6,825 nt of DNA from an uncultured Ignavibacteriales bacterium (GTDB lineage: Bacteria; Bacteroidota; Ignavibacteria; Ignavibacteriales; Ignavibacteriaceae), in assembly GCA_903915485.1 (NCBI GenBank), contig CAIWTC010000074.1, positions 1 through 6,825 on the forward strand, given 5' to 3'. This document shows positions 6,675 through 6,825 of the stretch, piece after piece; the first letter of the stretch is position 1, and each line of letters starts with the position of its first letter. The notes below the pieces were generated by a model. That model saw nothing but the letters and a program-made list of their open reading frames with translations, ran no database searches and was not told the origin of the DNA. The position numbers and the translations under genes are program-made.

Positions 6675-6708
6675 GAATAAGGGTAAAAGGGTAAGAGGGG
6701 CAAAAGGG
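6670..6708. repeat. Phased G-tract series with roughly 8-bp period
   Basis: On the plus strand five G-runs occur at 6670-6673, 6681-6683, 6689-6691, 6697-6700 and 6706-6708, separated by A/T-rich linkers of 7, 5, 5 and 5 nt (GGGTAAAA, GGGTAAGA, GGGGCAAAA). It is a degenerate octamer repeat directly after the stop codon of the minus-strand gene. Four consecutive tracts of at least three G with short loops fit the usual G-quadruplex pattern on the plus strand; the transcript would be C-rich. Confidence 0.7.
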
Positions 6709-6719
6709 TTATTGCCCCT
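6696..6719. repeat. 8-bp hairpin with the FGE-like gene's stop codon in its loop
   Basis: AGGGGCAA (6696-6703) and TTGCCCCT (6712-6719) pair perfectly with an 8-nt loop. The loop contains the TAA stop of the minus-strand gene (6711-6709). No T-run follows on either strand, so this is not an intrinsic terminator by itself. Confidence 0.65.
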
Positions 6720-6825
6720 GCACAAGACGGAACCCGTAATCGTCGCTCCAGCCGTCAGGATTATAATCGAGGCGGTAAGAGGAACGACAATAATCATCAA
6801 AGTAGCAAGAGCCGCCGCGCAACAC
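6709..6825 (-). CDS. C-terminus of an FGE-sulfatase/C-type-lectin-fold protein, partial; possible DGR target
   Basis: The last 38 codons of a minus-strand gene that enters from beyond the right edge and ends at TAA. The peptide starts VLRGGS and ends GFRLVQGQ, with a CRSSYR core between. This is the C-terminal signature of the formylglycine-generating-enzyme (SUMF1/FGE-sulfatase) family, which has a C-type-lectin-like fold. Human FGE carries paired active-site cysteines (C336, C341) in this segment; here the cysteines directly follow GGS and precede RSS, so the pairing differs and enzyme activity is doubtful. Between the fixed residues lie CYFDDY, Y, LDYN, G and SDDY, rich in Tyr, Asp and Ser. 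All 16 of these codons end in C or T, as expected from AAC/AAT template codons changed at adenines. The fragment has about 61 G/C of 117 bases, richer than the rest of the window. A plain non-diversified FGE-like protein remains possible. The upstream part and N-terminus are not seen. Confidence 0.85.
   Translation of the reverse strand: MLRGGSCYFDDYCRSSYRLDYNPDGWSDDYGFRLVQGQ

Noticed and set aside
6670..6708. CRISPR array
   Set aside because: The unit is about 8 bp and degenerate, with no spacers of CRISPR length.
6709..6825. Catalytically active formylglycine-generating enzyme
   Set aside because: The paired cysteines of true FGE in this segment are not at matching positions, and no sulfatase gene is nearby. 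Only the fold family is supported.

Overview
The window looks like an AT-rich chromosomal segment from a Gram-negative bacterium of the Bacteroidota/Ignavibacteriota-Chlorobiota (FCB) group, with Ignavibacteria-like as the best guess. Four secreted proteins have signal peptides ending in F-A-Q, F-G-Q, F-A-Q or F-S-Q. Start codons lack clear Shine-Dalgarno sequences and sit behind A/T-rich leaders. The outer-membrane proteins are small beta-barrels ending in aromatic residues. The phylum assignment is inference; no rRNA or taxonomic marker is present.

Left part (1-5171, all minus strand): reading with transcription, the order is a KdsC-type HAD phosphatase, a glycine-rich probable outer-membrane protein, dTDP-glucose 4,6-dehydratase (rfbB), a multi-SLBB polysaccharide-export-like protein and a secreted GH13 alpha-amylase-family enzyme whose 3' end leaves the window. 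The last four genes are separated by only 16, 6 and 13 bp and are probably one operon. A 100-bp gap holding an imperfect stem-loop separates them from kdsC. The theme is cell-surface carbohydrate: KDO-type sugar acid, dTDP-deoxysugar, export across the envelope and alpha-glucan cleavage.

Middle (5172-6542): a 153-bp divergent promoter region centred on an inverted repeat separates kdsC from two plus-strand genes, a zinc-dependent dCMP deaminase and a small outer-membrane beta-barrel protein.

Right end (6543-6825): a convergent, gene-poor stretch leads into the last 38 codons of a minus-strand gene. Its C-terminus has the formylglycine-generating-enzyme/C-type-lectin fold signature (RGGS...CRS...GFRLV). 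Codons between the fixed skeleton residues all end in C or T, the stop codon lies in the loop of an 8-bp hairpin, a phased series of G/C tracts follows, and then comes a GC-rich hairpin with a T-tract. This arrangement resembles the variable region of a diversity-generating retroelement (DGR) target gene. No template repeat or reverse transcriptase is visible here, so this remains a hypothesis, but it is the most interesting part of the window.
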